The notes: a model not told the origin generated them from the sequence alone. 57,319 bases of DNA from Thioalkalivibrio sp. (GCA_011389655.1 JAABTX010000008.1:1-57319), one strand, 5' to 3'. Positions 1 to 7,807 are shown, counted from the stretch's first letter. Translations and numbers: made by a program.

Positions 1-1
1 G

Positions 2-91
2 GGCCGCCTGCTCAGCGAGGGGACGCCACCCGAGCTGCTCGCCGACCAGCGCGTGCGGACGGTTTATCTCGGTGAGCATTTCCGTCTCTGA
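2..91 (+). CDS. lptB: LptB C-terminal end (LPS export ABC ATPase), partial
   Basis: Only the last 29 codons lie in the window; the 5' part is cut off by the window edge. The tail contains a VYLGEHFRL ending, which closely matches the end of LptB, the cytoplasmic ATPase that powers LPS extraction by LptBFG. The position directly upstream of rpoN and hpf is the usual lptB-rpoN-hpf-ptsN order of gammaproteobacteria, which supports the call. The stretch up to rpoN is 143 nt and shows no further gene. Confidence 0.8.
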   Translation, partial: GRLLSEGTPPELLADQRVRTVYLGEHFRL

Positions 92-234
92 TGCATGCCA
101 TCCGCGCCGTAGCCCCCGGCAGGGCGGCCCGCCTCCGGCCGCGCGCCGTGGCCCTGCACCAAAAGGCTGCAAAAAACCGGGCACAGGCAGTAACATGAAG
201 TCATGATGAATCATTTCGCGTCCCTGCCCGCCGC

Positions 235-1665
235 ATGCTGAAGTCTTCGCTCAATCTGCAGCTCGGTCAGCACCTGACCATGACCCCGCAGCTGCAGCAG
301 GCCATCCGCCTCCTGCAGCTGTCGACGATCGAACTGCAGTTGGAAGTGCAGCAGGCGCTCGAGAGCAATCCGATGCTCGAGCTCGCCGAGGACACGCCCC
401 CCGAAGAGGCGTCCGGTGAGCCAGCCGAGGCCCAGCCGGAAGCGGAACCCGCCGACAACAGCCCGGACACGGAGGCATCCGCCGAGGACTGGGGTGACGA
501 GCCGTACGCCCAGGGCCCGGGCTCGCAGGGCGTCGGGGTCGATGACCGCGACCCCTTCGAGAACCAGGCGGGCAGCGAGGGTGGCCTGCACGAGCACCTG
601 CTGTGGCAGCTGCACCTGGGCCCGCTGAACGAACAGGACCGGCACATCGGGGCGACGCTGATCGACAGCATCAACGCCGACGGCTACCTCGAGACCGACC
701 TCGAGACCCTTCAGGAAATCCTTGGGGGCGAGGAGACCGTCGGCCTCGACGAAATCGAGGCGGTCCTGCACTGGATCCAGCAGTGCGATCCGGTCGGCGT
801 CGGTGCGCGCGATCTACGCGAGTGTCTGTTGCTCCAGCTGCGCGTGCTGCCGGAGGGCACGCCGCTGCGCGACACCGCCCTTCGGGTGATCGATGCGGGA
901 ATGGAGAGTCTCGGCAGGCATGACTTCCGCACGCTCCAGCGGGAACTCGGGCTGGACGAGACGACCCTCGCGCGCGCGATGGAGCTCGTCCGCACGCTGA
1001 ATCCGCGGCCCGGCAGCCAGATCAGCGACCAGGCGCCGGAATACGTGACCCCGGACGTCTATGTGCGCCGGGACCGCGAGGGCTGGCGGGTCGACCTGAA
1101 CCCGGAGATCGCGCCGCGCATCCGGATCAACAGCCTCTACGCGGGCATGGTCCGGAGGGTCAGTGATGCGCGCGACAGCGCCTTCATGCGCAATCAGCTG
1201 CAGGAGGCGCGCTGGTTCCTGAAGAGCCTGCACAGCCGCAACGAGACCCTGCTGCGCGTGGCGCGGGCGATCGTGGACCGGCAGACCGGATTCCTCGAGA
1301 AGGGCGAGGTGGCGATGCAGCCGCTGATCCTGCGCGATATTGCCGAGGCGCTGGACCTGCACGAATCGACCATCTCGCGGGTGACGACCCAGAAATTCAT
1401 GCATACCCCGCGCGGCGTGTTCGAGTTCAAGTACTTCTTCTCCAGCCACGTGGGCACCAGCGACGGCGGTGAATGTTCCGCCACCGCGATCCGTGCGATG
1501 ATCCGCAAACTGATCAGCGAGGAACCGCCCAACCGGCCCATGAGCGACTCCCGACTCGCCCAGGTCCTCTCCGACCGAGGCATCAACGTGGCCCGGCGCA
1601 CCGTGGCCAAATACCGCGAGGCGATGAACCTGCCGCCGTCCAGCGAACGCCGGCAGCTGCTCTGA
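235..1665 (+). CDS. rpoN: RNA polymerase sigma-54 factor RpoN
   Basis: A 476-residue sigma-54 factor, which directs RNA polymerase to -24/-12 promoters that need AAA+ activators. The N-terminal Gln/Leu-rich activator-interacting region starts at residue 1 (MLKSSLNLQLGQ) and runs into the conserved MTPQLQQAIRLLQLS block. An acidic, Pro/Glu-rich linker spans roughly residues 50-110. A helix-turn-helix with ESTISR lies near residue 380, and the RpoN box ARRTVAKYRE is at 453-462. Length fits the family. The ATG lacks a clear Shine-Dalgarno, but it aligns with the family start. It heads the hpf-ptsN-hprK-rapZ-EIIA-HPr cluster; such linkage of sigma-54 to the nitrogen PTS is standard. Confidence 0.98.
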   Translation: MLKSSLNLQLGQHLTMTPQLQQAIRLLQLSTIELQLEVQQALESNPMLELAEDTPPEEASGEPAEAQPEAEPADNSPDTEASAEDWGDEPYAQGPGSQGVGVDDRDPFENQAGSEGGLHEHLLWQLHLGPLNEQDRHIGATLIDSINADGYLETDLETLQEILGGEETVGLDEIEAVLHWIQQCDPVGVGARDLRECLLLQLRVLPEGTPLRDTALRVIDAGMESLGRHDFRTLQRELGLDETTLARAMELVRTLNPRPGSQISDQAPEYVTPDVYVRRDREGWRVDLNPEIAPRIRINSLYAGMVRRVSDARDSAFMRNQLQEARWFLKSLHSRNETLLRVARAIVDRQTGFLEKGEVAMQPLILRDIAEALDLHESTISRVTTQKFMHTPRGVFEFKYFFSSHVGTSDGGECSATAIRAMIRKLISEEPPNRPMSDSRLAQVLSDRGINVARRTVAKYREAMNLPPSSERRQLL

Positions 1666-1698
1666 ACCTCGCGGCCCACCAATGCAAGGAGTTTGAGT

Positions 1699-2028
1699 AT
1701 GCAGATCAATCTGACCGGTCATCACGTCGACATCACCGATCCACTGCGTGACTACGTTCAGGACAAGTTCGGTCGCCTGGAACGGCACTTCGACCAGGTG
1801 ATCGACATCCATGTCGTGCTCACGGTGGAGAAGAACCATAACAAGGCGGAGGCCAACCTTCAGGTCAGCGGCAACCACATCCATGCCTATGCGACGCACG
1901 CGGACATGTACGCCGCGATCGACGGCCTGATCGACAAGACCGACCGGCAGCTGATCAAGCACAAGGAGAAGATAAAGGATCATCACCGCGCCGAAGGCGT
2001 GCAGCTCAACCGACAGCAAATCGCCTGA
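1699..2028 (+). CDS. hpf: Ribosome hibernation promoting factor HPF (short form)
   Basis: A 109-residue protein of the HPF/YfiA family, which binds the 30S decoding region in stationary phase and promotes inactive 70S or 100S ribosomes. The start MQINLTGHHVDITDPLRDYV is typical. Its length is that of short HPF, without the C-terminal dimerisation domain of long HPF. ATG 1699 is chosen over an in-frame TTG at 1693 because AAGGAG at 1686-1691 sits 7 nt before the ATG but only 1 nt before the TTG. It is 33 nt downstream of rpoN and 3 nt before ptsN, so co-transcription is likely. Confidence 0.95.
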   Translation: MQINLTGHHVDITDPLRDYVQDKFGRLERHFDQVIDIHVVLTVEKNHNKAEANLQVSGNHIHAYATHADMYAAIDGLIDKTDRQLIKHKEKIKDHHRAEGVQLNRQQIA

Positions 2029-2031
2029 GCA

Positions 2032-2493
2032 ATGCAGATTGCCGATCTTGTCCGGGAGGACCGGGTTTGCCTGGACGCCGACATCACCAGCAAGAAACGC
2101 GCGCTGGAACGGCTCGGTGAACTCCTGGCCAGGGATGACGCCGTTCCCTCGGCCAGCCTGATCTTCGATGCCCTCTCGGCACGGGAGCGGCTCGGCTCCA
2201 CCGGTCTCGGCCATGGCGTGGCCATTCCCCACGGGCGCATGGCCGAGATCGACAACCCCAGAGTCGCGGTGCTGCGGCTGGAGCAGGGTGTGGACTTCGA
2301 GGCCATCGACCATGAACCGGTCGACATCCTGATCGCGCTGATCGTGCCGGAGGAATCCACCGGCGAACACCTGGATCTGCTGGCGCAGCTGGCACGCGTC
2401 CTGTCCCAGCCCGACAATATCGCCGCGCTCCGGCGCAGCGCCGACACCCCCGCCCTGCACCTGGCCGCCCGCACCGCCTTCCGCGATGGCTGA
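2032..2493 (+). CDS. ptsN: Nitrogen regulatory PTS EIIA component PtsN
   Basis: A 153-residue EIIA-Ntr protein, the terminal phosphoacceptor of the nitrogen PTS, which regulates potassium uptake and metabolic enzymes by protein contact. The phosphorylatable histidine is H67 in GVAIPHGR. The family pattern of a PTS_EIIA_2 domain fills the protein. The gene starts 3 nt after hpf and its last 8 nt overlap hprK, so translation is probably coupled. In this window its likely phosphodonor is the HPr encoded at 4737-5009; the enzyme I must lie elsewhere. Confidence 0.95.
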   Translation: MQIADLVREDRVCLDADITSKKRALERLGELLARDDAVPSASLIFDALSARERLGSTGLGHGVAIPHGRMAEIDNPRVAVLRLEQGVDFEAIDHEPVDILIALIVPEESTGEHLDLLAQLARVLSQPDNIAALRRSADTPALHLAARTAFRDG

Positions 2494-3451
2494 AAGCCTC
2501 AGTCTCGCCGAGCTGGTCGCCGCCCTCGGGCCGCGCACCGGGCTGGTGTACGTCCATGGCGAGGCCGAAGCGCACGACCGGATCCTGCACGAGGCAGACG
2601 ACGCCGATCTGCCGATGGCCGGTCACTTCAACATGATCCGGCCCAACCGCATCCAGGTGATTGGCGATCTCGAGGCCCGCCATATCGAGACGCTGAAACC
2701 GGCCGAGCACGAGTGCCTGATCCTGGATCTCGCCGCGACCGGCACGGTGGCCGTGGTCTTCGCCGAGGGCACCTGCCCGTTCGAGAGCCTGCCGCCGAAG
2801 TGCGGAAATCCCCTGCCCGCGGTCCTCTGCACGCATATCGGAAGCCACGAGCTGATCGGACTGCTGCGCTATTTTCTTCAGCACCGGCTGGCGCGCTCCG
2901 TGGTCCGCCACGGCGTTTTCATGGAGATCCTCGGGGCCGGCGTGCTGATCAGCGGCGAATCCAGCGTCGGGAAGAGCGAGGTCGCACTGGAACTCGTGAG
3001 CCGCGGCCATCGGCTGATCGCCGACGATGCCCCGGAGTTCGCCCGCATCGCACCGGACATCATCCGTGGCACCTGCCCCCCGCTGCTGCGCGACCTGCTG
3101 GAGGTGCGCGGTCTCGGGGTCCTGAACATCCGGGCGATGTACGGAGATTCCGCGATCAAGCGCGGCAAGTACCTGCGCCTGATCATCGACCTGCGCGACT
3201 GGGACCAGCACACCACCCTGCCGGACGACCGCATGAACGGCTGCCGCGGAGAGGAGGATGTGCTCGGCCTGAGGATCCCGGTCGTCAGCCTTCCGGTCGC
3301 CCCGGGACGCAACATCGCGGTGATGATCGAGGCGGCGGTCCGTGCCCATCTGCTGCGGCTGCAGGGATACGCGGCCGGGGACGATCTGCGCACGCGGCTG
3401 CGCAACCGTCTGGAGTCGGAACCCGCGGTCGCGCAAGGGAACCAGGGCTGA
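2486..3451 (+). CDS. hprK: HPr kinase/phosphorylase HprK
   Basis: A 321-residue bifunctional enzyme that phosphorylates and dephosphorylates Ser-46 of HPr. An N-terminal regulatory domain covers about residues 1-130. The Walker A loop GESSVGKS is at 157-164, and the HprK signature LLEVRGLGVLNI is at 204-215. A conserved histidine precedes the loop (H142), and a DD pair follows at 180-181. The loop reads GESSVGKS where many homologues have GDSGVGKS; the Gly-Lys-Ser core is intact. It overlaps ptsN by 8 nt and ends 2 nt before rapZ. Its target Ser-46 is present in the HPr of the same cluster. Confidence 0.96.
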   Translation: MAESLSLAELVAALGPRTGLVYVHGEAEAHDRILHEADDADLPMAGHFNMIRPNRIQVIGDLEARHIETLKPAEHECLILDLAATGTVAVVFAEGTCPFESLPPKCGNPLPAVLCTHIGSHELIGLLRYFLQHRLARSVVRHGVFMEILGAGVLISGESSVGKSEVALELVSRGHRLIADDAPEFARIAPDIIRGTCPPLLRDLLEVRGLGVLNIRAMYGDSAIKRGKYLRLIIDLRDWDQHTTLPDDRMNGCRGEEDVLGLRIPVVSLPVAPGRNIAVMIEAAVRAHLLRLQGYAAGDDLRTRLRNRLESEPAVAQGNQG

Positions 3452-3453
3452 CC

Positions 3454-4335
3454 ATGCGGCTGCTGCTGCTCAGCGGCCTCTCCGGCTCGGGCAAGACGGT
3501 GGCCCTGCACACGCTCGAGGACGAGGGCTTCTTCTGCGTCGACAATCTGCCCCTGAACCTGCTGAACGACCTGATCCAGGAGCTGCGTACCGGAAGCCAC
3601 CGCAACGATGGCAGGGTGGCGGTCGGGGTGGACGTGCGCAGTGGCCGCGACGCGCTGCAGGGCCTGCCGGAGAATCTGGCGAGACTGCGCCAACAGGGGC
3701 TGCAGGTGGAGGTCGTCTTCCTGCACGCGTCGGACCAGGCGCTGTTGCGCCGCTATCACCACACGCGACGCCGGCACCCGCTGGCGCGCAAAGGCGTGCC
3801 GCTGGTCGAGGGCCTGGCACTGGAACGGGAGTGGCTCGGGCCGATCGCCGCGAACGCCGACCTGAGCATCGACAGCAGCGATCTGACCATGCATGATCTT
3901 GCCCGGCAGGTGCGGGCCCGTCTGGCGACGCACGAGGCCGGGAACCTGTCGCTCCTCTTCCAGTCCTTCGGGTTCAAGCACGGCGTCCCGGTGGACGCGG
4001 ACTTCGTCTTCGACGTGCGCTGCCTGCCCAACCCGCACTACGAGCCGGGGCTCAGGCATCGCACCGGCCACGAGACTCCGGTCGTGGCCTTCCTGGAGGC
4101 CCATCGCGAGGTCGGGGAGATGTTCGACAGCATCCAGGCCCATCTGCAGCGCTGGCTTCCGCGCTTCGCGGAGGACCATCGCAGTTACCTGACGGTGGCC
4201 ATCGGCTGTACGGGAGGACGCCACCGCTCCGTCTACTTCGCCGACCGGCTCGCCGGTGCCTGGCGGGGGATGCGGAATTTTACCGTGAGCACCCGTCACC
4301 GGGAGCTCGACGATCATCTGACGGACGCGGGGTGA
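3454..4335 (+). CDS. rapZ: RNase adapter / nucleotide-binding protein RapZ
   Basis: A 293-residue P-loop protein of the RapZ (YvcJ) family. In enterics RapZ delivers the small RNA GlmZ to RNase E and so controls GlmS; elsewhere its role is less clear. The Walker A motif GLSGSGKT is at residues 8-15. The C-terminal half carries the conserved RHRTGHE-like stretch and a GCTGGRHRS motif near the end. The start is the ATG 2 nt after the hprK stop; an open frame continues upstream of it but is out of frame with hprK and shadows that gene. Neighbouring ptsN, hprK and HPr are the usual company of rapZ in proteobacteria. Confidence 0.95.
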   Translation: MRLLLLSGLSGSGKTVALHTLEDEGFFCVDNLPLNLLNDLIQELRTGSHRNDGRVAVGVDVRSGRDALQGLPENLARLRQQGLQVEVVFLHASDQALLRRYHHTRRRHPLARKGVPLVEGLALEREWLGPIAANADLSIDSSDLTMHDLARQVRARLATHEAGNLSLLFQSFGFKHGVPVDADFVFDVRCLPNPHYEPGLRHRTGHETPVVAFLEAHREVGEMFDSIQAHLQRWLPRFAEDHRSYLTVAIGCTGGRHRSVYFADRLAGAWRGMRNFTVSTRHRELDDHLTDAG

Positions 4336-4339
4336 AGCG

Positions 4340-4765
4340 ATGTCGGTCGGTCTGCTACTGATCACCCACCAGAACCTCGGAGAGACGCTGCTGCAGACGG
4401 CCGGCAGCATGCTCGGTGAGATGCCGCAGGCCTGTGACGCCCTGCCGATGTCGCAGAGCGATGATCCCGAGGCGATCGAATCCGCGGCACGGACCCGGCT
4501 CGGGGCCCTCGACAGCGGGGACGGAGTGCTGATCCTGACCGACATGTTCGGGTCGACACCGGCGAACGTGGCCAGCCGGCTGGCCCGGGGCTCGAGCCGG
4601 CGCGTGATCGCCGGCGTCAACCTGCCAATGCTCGTGCGGGTGCTGAATTATCGTGATCTGCCGCTGAGCGAGCTCGTGAACAAGGCGCTCAGCGGCGGGC
4701 ACGACGGCATCCTGCTCTGCGACCAGGAATGTTCGGATGCCGCAGCGCGCAGTGCCCATCGTTAA
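4340..4765 (+). CDS. PTS system mannose/fructose-type EIIA protein
   Basis: A 141-residue EIIA of the mannose family (EIIA-Man fold). The phosphoacceptor is probably H10 in LLITHQNLGE, and LILTDMFGSTPAN is the second family signature near residues 73-85. No EIIB, EIIC or EIID is encoded nearby, so a sugar-transport role is unlikely. As in many proteobacteria, it probably serves a regulatory PTS with HPr, PtsN and HprK. The gene starts 4 nt after rapZ and its last 29 nt overlap the HPr gene, which implies tight translational coupling. Confidence 0.9.
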   Translation: MSVGLLLITHQNLGETLLQTAGSMLGEMPQACDALPMSQSDDPEAIESAARTRLGALDSGDGVLILTDMFGSTPANVASRLARGSSRRVIAGVNLPMLVRVLNYRDLPLSELVNKALSGGHDGILLCDQECSDAAARSAHR

Positions 4766-5009
4766 CCGGCTCGGCATGCATGCACGGGCCGCGGCCAAGT
4801 TCGTGGGGCTCGCGAGCCAGTACCAGGCGGACGTGCTGGTGAGCCGCCAGGGACGCGAGGTGAACGGCAAGAGCATCATGGGCGTGATGATGCTGGCCGC
4901 CGCGCAGGGCACGGAGGTCGAGATCCGGACCGAAGGTGCGCCCGACGCGGAGGACGCGCTGGATGCCCTGAGCGACCTGGTCGCCAATCGCTTCGGCGAG
5001 GAGAGCTGA
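4737..5009 (+). CDS. ptsH: Phosphocarrier protein HPr
   Basis: A 90-residue HPr/NPr protein, the small phosphocarrier between enzyme I and the EIIA proteins. The catalytic histidine is H15 in NRLGMHARAA. The HprK target Ser-46 is present in NGKSIMGVMML, so both the PEP-dependent and the HprK-dependent phosphorylation sites are intact. The Met start aligns with homologues (MPQR...VNRLG), which makes the 29-nt overlap with the upstream EIIA gene real. It is the last gene of the rpoN-PTS cluster. A 12-bp hairpin 60 nt downstream may end the transcript. Confidence 0.95.
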   Translation: MPQRAVPIVNRLGMHARAAAKFVGLASQYQADVLVSRQGREVNGKSIMGVMMLAAAQGTEVEIRTEGAPDAEDALDALSDLVANRFGEES

Positions 5010-5020
5010 CGCGCCGGCAG

Positions 5021-5055
5021 AGCCACGGAAGGACCCGCAAATACACGGAAGCAGA
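5021..5055. repeat. CACGGAAG-type intergenic repeat, copy 1
   Basis: AGCCACGGAAGGAC at 5021-5034 and ACGGAAG at 5045-5051 reproduce the left arm of the palindrome at 31591-31622. The two copies are the same except for a 10-nt insertion (5035-5044) and one base. The right arm is missing here. It lies in the convergent gap between the HPr gene and the AEC transporter. Confidence 0.6.
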
Positions 5056-5068
5056 TACGGCTCCCCAG

Positions 5069-5095
5069 CGGGGACAGATTGCAAATCTGTCCCCG
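5069..5095. terminator. Hairpin between convergent genes (possible bidirectional terminator)
   Basis: A perfect 12-bp inverted repeat, CGGGGACAGATT at 5069-5080 and AATCTGTCCCCG at 5084-5095, with a 3-nt GCA loop. It sits in the convergent gap between the HPr gene (+) and the AEC transporter (-). No T-run follows, so intrinsic termination is uncertain. The GGGGACAGATT arm is the same motif seen at 44786-44865, so it may equally be a remnant of a mobile palindromic repeat. Confidence 0.5.
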
Positions 5096-5111
5096 GACCT
5101 TGGCTGCCTTG

Positions 5112-5201
5112 CCCGCAAGCGGGGGAGCATCTCCCCTTTCCCGCTTGCGGGAGGGGGCCAGGGGTGAGGGCCGGCAGTTACCGCGCGCGATTTTCACGTC
5201 A
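5112..5201 (-). repeat. Stop-codon-proximal GC-rich palindromic repeat, copy A
   Basis: Read on the minus strand, the element begins with the stop codon of the AEC transporter: TGACGTGAAAATC at 5201-5189. It continues into a GC-rich palindrome built on CCCGCAAGCGGG / CCCGCTTGCGGG (5112-5151). The same 13-nt start follows aceF at 14335-14323, and a close version follows the Fe-binding protein gene at 53164. The hairpin may help end transcription. Confidence 0.65.
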
Positions 5202-6134
5202 AGCGAACAGCGGCAGGCCCTGCAGGAACGCGAACCAGAGCGGCAGCGTGACCAGGGAGACGGCGGTGGTCAGGGTGACCGCGGCGGCATAGAACCCGGT
5301 ATCCAGACCGAAGCGGTCACAGAACACCAGCCCCAGCACCATCGCGGGCATGGCGGTCTCCAGGATCGTCGCGATGCCCGGCACACCCTCCAGCCCGATA
5401 GCAGCGACGAGACCCAGGGCCACGAGCGGCGCAAGCAGCAGCTGGATCACCGTCACCGCCGCGAGCGCCGGTGCATCGGCCGCGCGGAAGCGGTCGAAGA
5501 CCAGCGCCAGGCCGACCGAGAACAGCATCAGCGGTGTGACCGCGTGGCCGAGAAAGCCGAGCCACTGGTCCAGCCAGACAGGCATCGGCGCGCCGGCCAG
5601 ATTCAGGGACACTGCAAGCAGCGCGGCCCAGATCGAGGGCACCGCGACAAGACCCCGCAATGGGGACACCGCCGGGTCCCCGCGATCCCCGTAGTGCCGT
5701 CCGATCAGCACGCCCACCGTGAGCAGCATCGGCAGCGCGGCGAAGAGGTCGAACTGGATCGCGACTGCGCGCCCCTCGTCTCCAAAGAGGCGGTCGAGGA
5801 TCGGCAGACCGAGGTAGACCGCATTCGGCCACGCGGCCACCAGGAACATGGCGCCGGTCGCGGCGCGGCTGGACAGGCAGACCCGGCAGGCCAGGCCCGC
5901 CATCGCCAGCGCCGCGAGCACCGTCAACCCGGCCACCGCGGCAATCTGCACGGAGACCAGGCCCACCGGGGCCGCCCACAGCACCTTCAGCACCAGCGCC
6001 GGGAGCAGCAGGTAGTAGACCAGCGTGGTGAGCACACGCCGGGTCTCGTCGCCGCTCAGCCCGCCGGGCCGGAGCCGGCTCCATGCCACGCCGCAGGCGA
6101 TCAGCGCGCCCATCTGGGCCATCACACCCAGCAC
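5199..6134 (-). CDS. AEC family (auxin efflux carrier-like) transporter
   Basis: A 311-residue integral inner-membrane protein with about ten hydrophobic segments spread along its whole length, starting at residues 3-18 (MAQMGALIACG region). A charged gap after the first segment and the pattern YYLLLPALVLKVL fit the AEC/MDR transporter family, whose members export small organic acids or, in some cases, auxin-like compounds. The substrate here cannot be read from sequence. The start is GTG 6134; an in-frame ATG at 6122 is an alternative. It lies 35 nt downstream of the thioredoxin gene. Its stop codon is part of repeat copy A. Confidence 0.8.
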   Translation of the reverse strand: MLGVMAQMGALIACGVAWSRLRPGGLSGDETRRVLTTLVYYLLLPALVLKVLWAAPVGLVSVQIAAVAGLTVLAALAMAGLACRVCLSSRAATGAMFLVAAWPNAVYLGLPILDRLFGDEGRAVAIQFDLFAALPMLLTVGVLIGRHYGDRGDPAVSPLRGLVAVPSIWAALLAVSLNLAGAPMPVWLDQWLGFLGHAVTPLMLFSVGLALVFDRFRAADAPALAAVTVIQLLLAPLVALGLVAAIGLEGVPGIATILETAMPAMVLGLVFCDRFGLDTGFYAAAVTLTTAVSLVTLPLWFAFLQGLPLFA

Positions 6135-6169
6135 GAATGTGCGCGCCCGCTGCGGGCGTCAGGCGTCCG

Positions 6170-6547
6170 TCAGGCGCCTGCGGCACCCTCCTGCTGGCGG
6201 CGGATGTCCTCGTGCACCTGCGCCATGTCCAGGGCCTTGACCTTGCCGATCACGTCATCCAGCTGCCCGGCACTGAGCATCCCGGGCTGCGAGAAGATGA
6301 TCACCTGCTCGCGGAAGATCATCAGCGTGGGGATCGAGCGGATCTGGAAGGCGGCCGCCAGCGACTGCTGCTCCTCGGTGTTCACCTTCGCAAACGCCAC
6401 GCCCTCGTGCTGCTCCGAGGCCGCCTCGAAGGTCGGTGCAAAGGCCCGGCAGGGTGCGCACCACGGTGCCCAGAAGTCGACGACCACGATGTCGTTGCCG
6501 GTTACGGTGGATTCAAAGTTTTCCTGGGTCAGTTCCTGAACAGCCAT
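6170..6547 (-). CDS. Thioredoxin-family protein
   Basis: A 125-residue cytoplasmic thioredoxin. The active site is C30-A-P-C33 in FWAPWCAPCRAF, a variant of the classical WCGPC. The cis-proline loop is SIPTLMIF, and the fold covers residues 1-105, with a short Gln/Ala-rich tail. No signal peptide is seen. The start ATG 6547 has GGGAG 6 nt upstream. The CAPC sequence and the phrase SIPTLMIF are typical of thioredoxins that reduce cytoplasmic disulfides, though the exact partner is unknown. It could be named trxA-like; another trxA elsewhere cannot be excluded. Confidence 0.9.
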   Translation of the reverse strand: MAVQELTQENFESTVTGNDIVVVDFWAPWCAPCRAFAPTFEAASEQHEGVAFAKVNTEEQQSLAAAFQIRSIPTLMIFREQVIIFSQPGMLSAGQLDDVIGKVKALDMAQVHEDIRRQQEGAAGA

Positions 6548-6599
6548 CGGATGCTCCCGTTAAGTCCTGTTCCGACCATACCAGCACAGGCTGCTGCTG

Positions 6600-7181
6600 T
6601 CAGGGATTCTGCGCGGCCATCATGGCCGCCCGCAGGCGCTGAAGCCGCTGCAGGGGATCGTCCTCCTCCAGCAGCTCCTGCTTGATCCGGAGGTCCAGCG
6701 GCAGCAGTTCGACCAGCCGGCCGGCCACCCATGCGGCATCACCGATGCTGCGCTCGAGATGGGACCACGGCGCACCGAGCTGCTCGAGCAGGCGATCGAG
6801 CAGTCCGGAGAGCGACGCGTATTCCACCGGCAGCTCCACCGGCGGCCATTCCTCCAGGGACGCGACCTCCGCCACCAGGAGACCGTCGGGCCGGCGCTGG
6901 TGCGACAGCACCCGCACCCGCTCCCGGCCGCTGGCCAGGATCCCGAGCAGGCCGTCCGCCCGCTGCTCCCAGTCGATGATCTCCGCGCGCGTGCCAATCT
7001 CGAAGAAGTCGGCGTCCGCCGCCGTTTCGGCACCCTGGCGGATGGCCACCACGACGAAGCCGTCCCCACTGCGCATGCATTCCCGGACCATGTCGATGTA
7101 GCGCGTCTCGAAGATACGCAGCGGCAGCAGCCCCCCCGGGAACAGCACGGTGTTCAGCGGGAACAGCGGGACGGTCCTCAC
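6600..7181 (-). CDS. LON-substrate-binding (Lon N-terminal) domain protein
   Basis: A 193-residue protein consisting of the Lon N-terminal domain only (PF02190-like), with no AAA+ or protease part. The start TVPLFPLNTVLFPGGLLPL and the IFETRYIDMV block are the family hallmarks. Such stand-alone proteins are common in proteobacteria and their job is not established; substrate or chaperone binding is presumed. The start is GTG 7181, preceded by GGAGG and overlapping the ubiX stop in a GTGA, so it is translationally coupled to ubiX. The open frame continues upstream but only shadows ubiX. Confidence 0.88.
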   Translation of the reverse strand: MRTVPLFPLNTVLFPGGLLPLRIFETRYIDMVRECMRSGDGFVVVAIRQGAETAADADFFEIGTRAEIIDWEQRADGLLGILASGRERVRVLSHQRRPDGLLVAEVASLEEWPPVELPVEYASLSGLLDRLLEQLGAPWSHLERSIGDAAWVAGRLVELLPLDLRIKQELLEEDDPLQRLQRLRAAMMAAQNP

Positions 7182-7807
7182 TTGCCCTCCGCATGGGCCG
7201 GGGCGGTGCCCCAGCGGGGTCCGAGTTCGTGGGCGATGTCGAGGTGGTCCAGCACCCGCGCGGTCATGAAGTCCACCAGATCGTCCACGGTCCGCGGACG
7301 ATCGTAGAAGGCCGGGTTCGCGGGCATGATCACCACCCCCATGCGGGCCAGGCGCAGCATGTTCTCGAGATGCAGCTCGGAGAACGGCGTCTCGCGAATC
7401 ACCAGTACCAGCTTCCGCCGCTCCTTCAGGACCACATCGGCGGCGCGCTCGATCAGGCTGCGCGACGCGCCGCTGGCGACGGCCGACAGAGTGGCGGTGG
7501 AGCAGGGACAGACCACCATCGCCCGGGGCACCGAGGAGCCGCTGGCCACGGGCGCCGTCCATTGCTCCGGACCGTAGCAGCGGATCTGGCCCGCGTCGGC
7601 GTCGAAGCGCTCGGCGAAGAAGCGCGCGATCTCCGCGGGCCGCCCGGGCACGGCGAGGTCGGTTTCCAGACCCAGCACCACCTGAGCGGGACGAGACAGC
7701 ATCAGGTGCACCGGGACGCCCGCCCGCACCAGACATTCGAGCAGCCGGATGCCGTACTGGACGCCCGATGCGCCGGTCAGGGCAAGGGCCAGATCAGATG
7801 CCGCCAT
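7178..7807 (-). CDS. ubiX: Flavin prenyltransferase UbiX
   Basis: A 209-residue UbiX enzyme, which attaches dimethylallyl phosphate to FMN to make the prenylated FMN cofactor of the UbiD decarboxylase in ubiquinone synthesis. The FMN-binding start LALTGASGVQYGIRLLE (residues 7-23) and the VVCPCSTATLSAVASG and MPANPAFY blocks are characteristic. Length is normal. It overlaps mpl by 14 nt upstream and the Lon-N gene by 4 nt downstream. The mpl-ubiX pairing is common in gammaproteobacteria. Confidence 0.95.
   Translation of the reverse strand: MAASDLALALTGASGVQYGIRLLECLVRAGVPVHLMLSRPAQVVLGLETDLAVPGRPAEIARFFAERFDADAGQIRCYGPEQWTAPVASGSSVPRAMVVCPCSTATLSAVASGASRSLIERAADVVLKERRKLVLVIRETPFSELHLENMLRLARMGVVIMPANPAFYDRPRTVDDLVDFMTARVLDHLDIAHELGPRWGTAPAHAEGK

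Noticed and set aside
2713-4335. 540-codon frame that would give RapZ a long N-terminal extension
   Set aside because: The extra part is an out-of-frame reading of hprK; homology to RapZ begins at ATG 3454.
4737-4765. 29-nt overlap of EIIA and HPr genes as a sign of a frameshift or wrong start
   Set aside because: HPr aligns with its family from the first Met and EIIA keeps an open frame to its stop, so a true overlap is simpler.
5112-5160. Possible CRISPR array because of repeated CCCGC(A/T)(A/T)GCGGG units
   Set aside because: Only two palindromic units without regular spacers; they are arms of one hairpin. No CRISPR array or cas gene is present in the window.
6144-6158. Small hairpin CGCCCG/CGGGCG between the thioredoxin and AEC transporter genes
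   Set aside because: Six base pairs in GC-rich DNA without a T-run is expected by chance; not listed as a terminator.
6600-7736. 378-codon frame extending the Lon-N protein upstream
   Set aside because: The extension shadows ubiX and lacks homology; GTG 7181 with GGAGG fits the family start.
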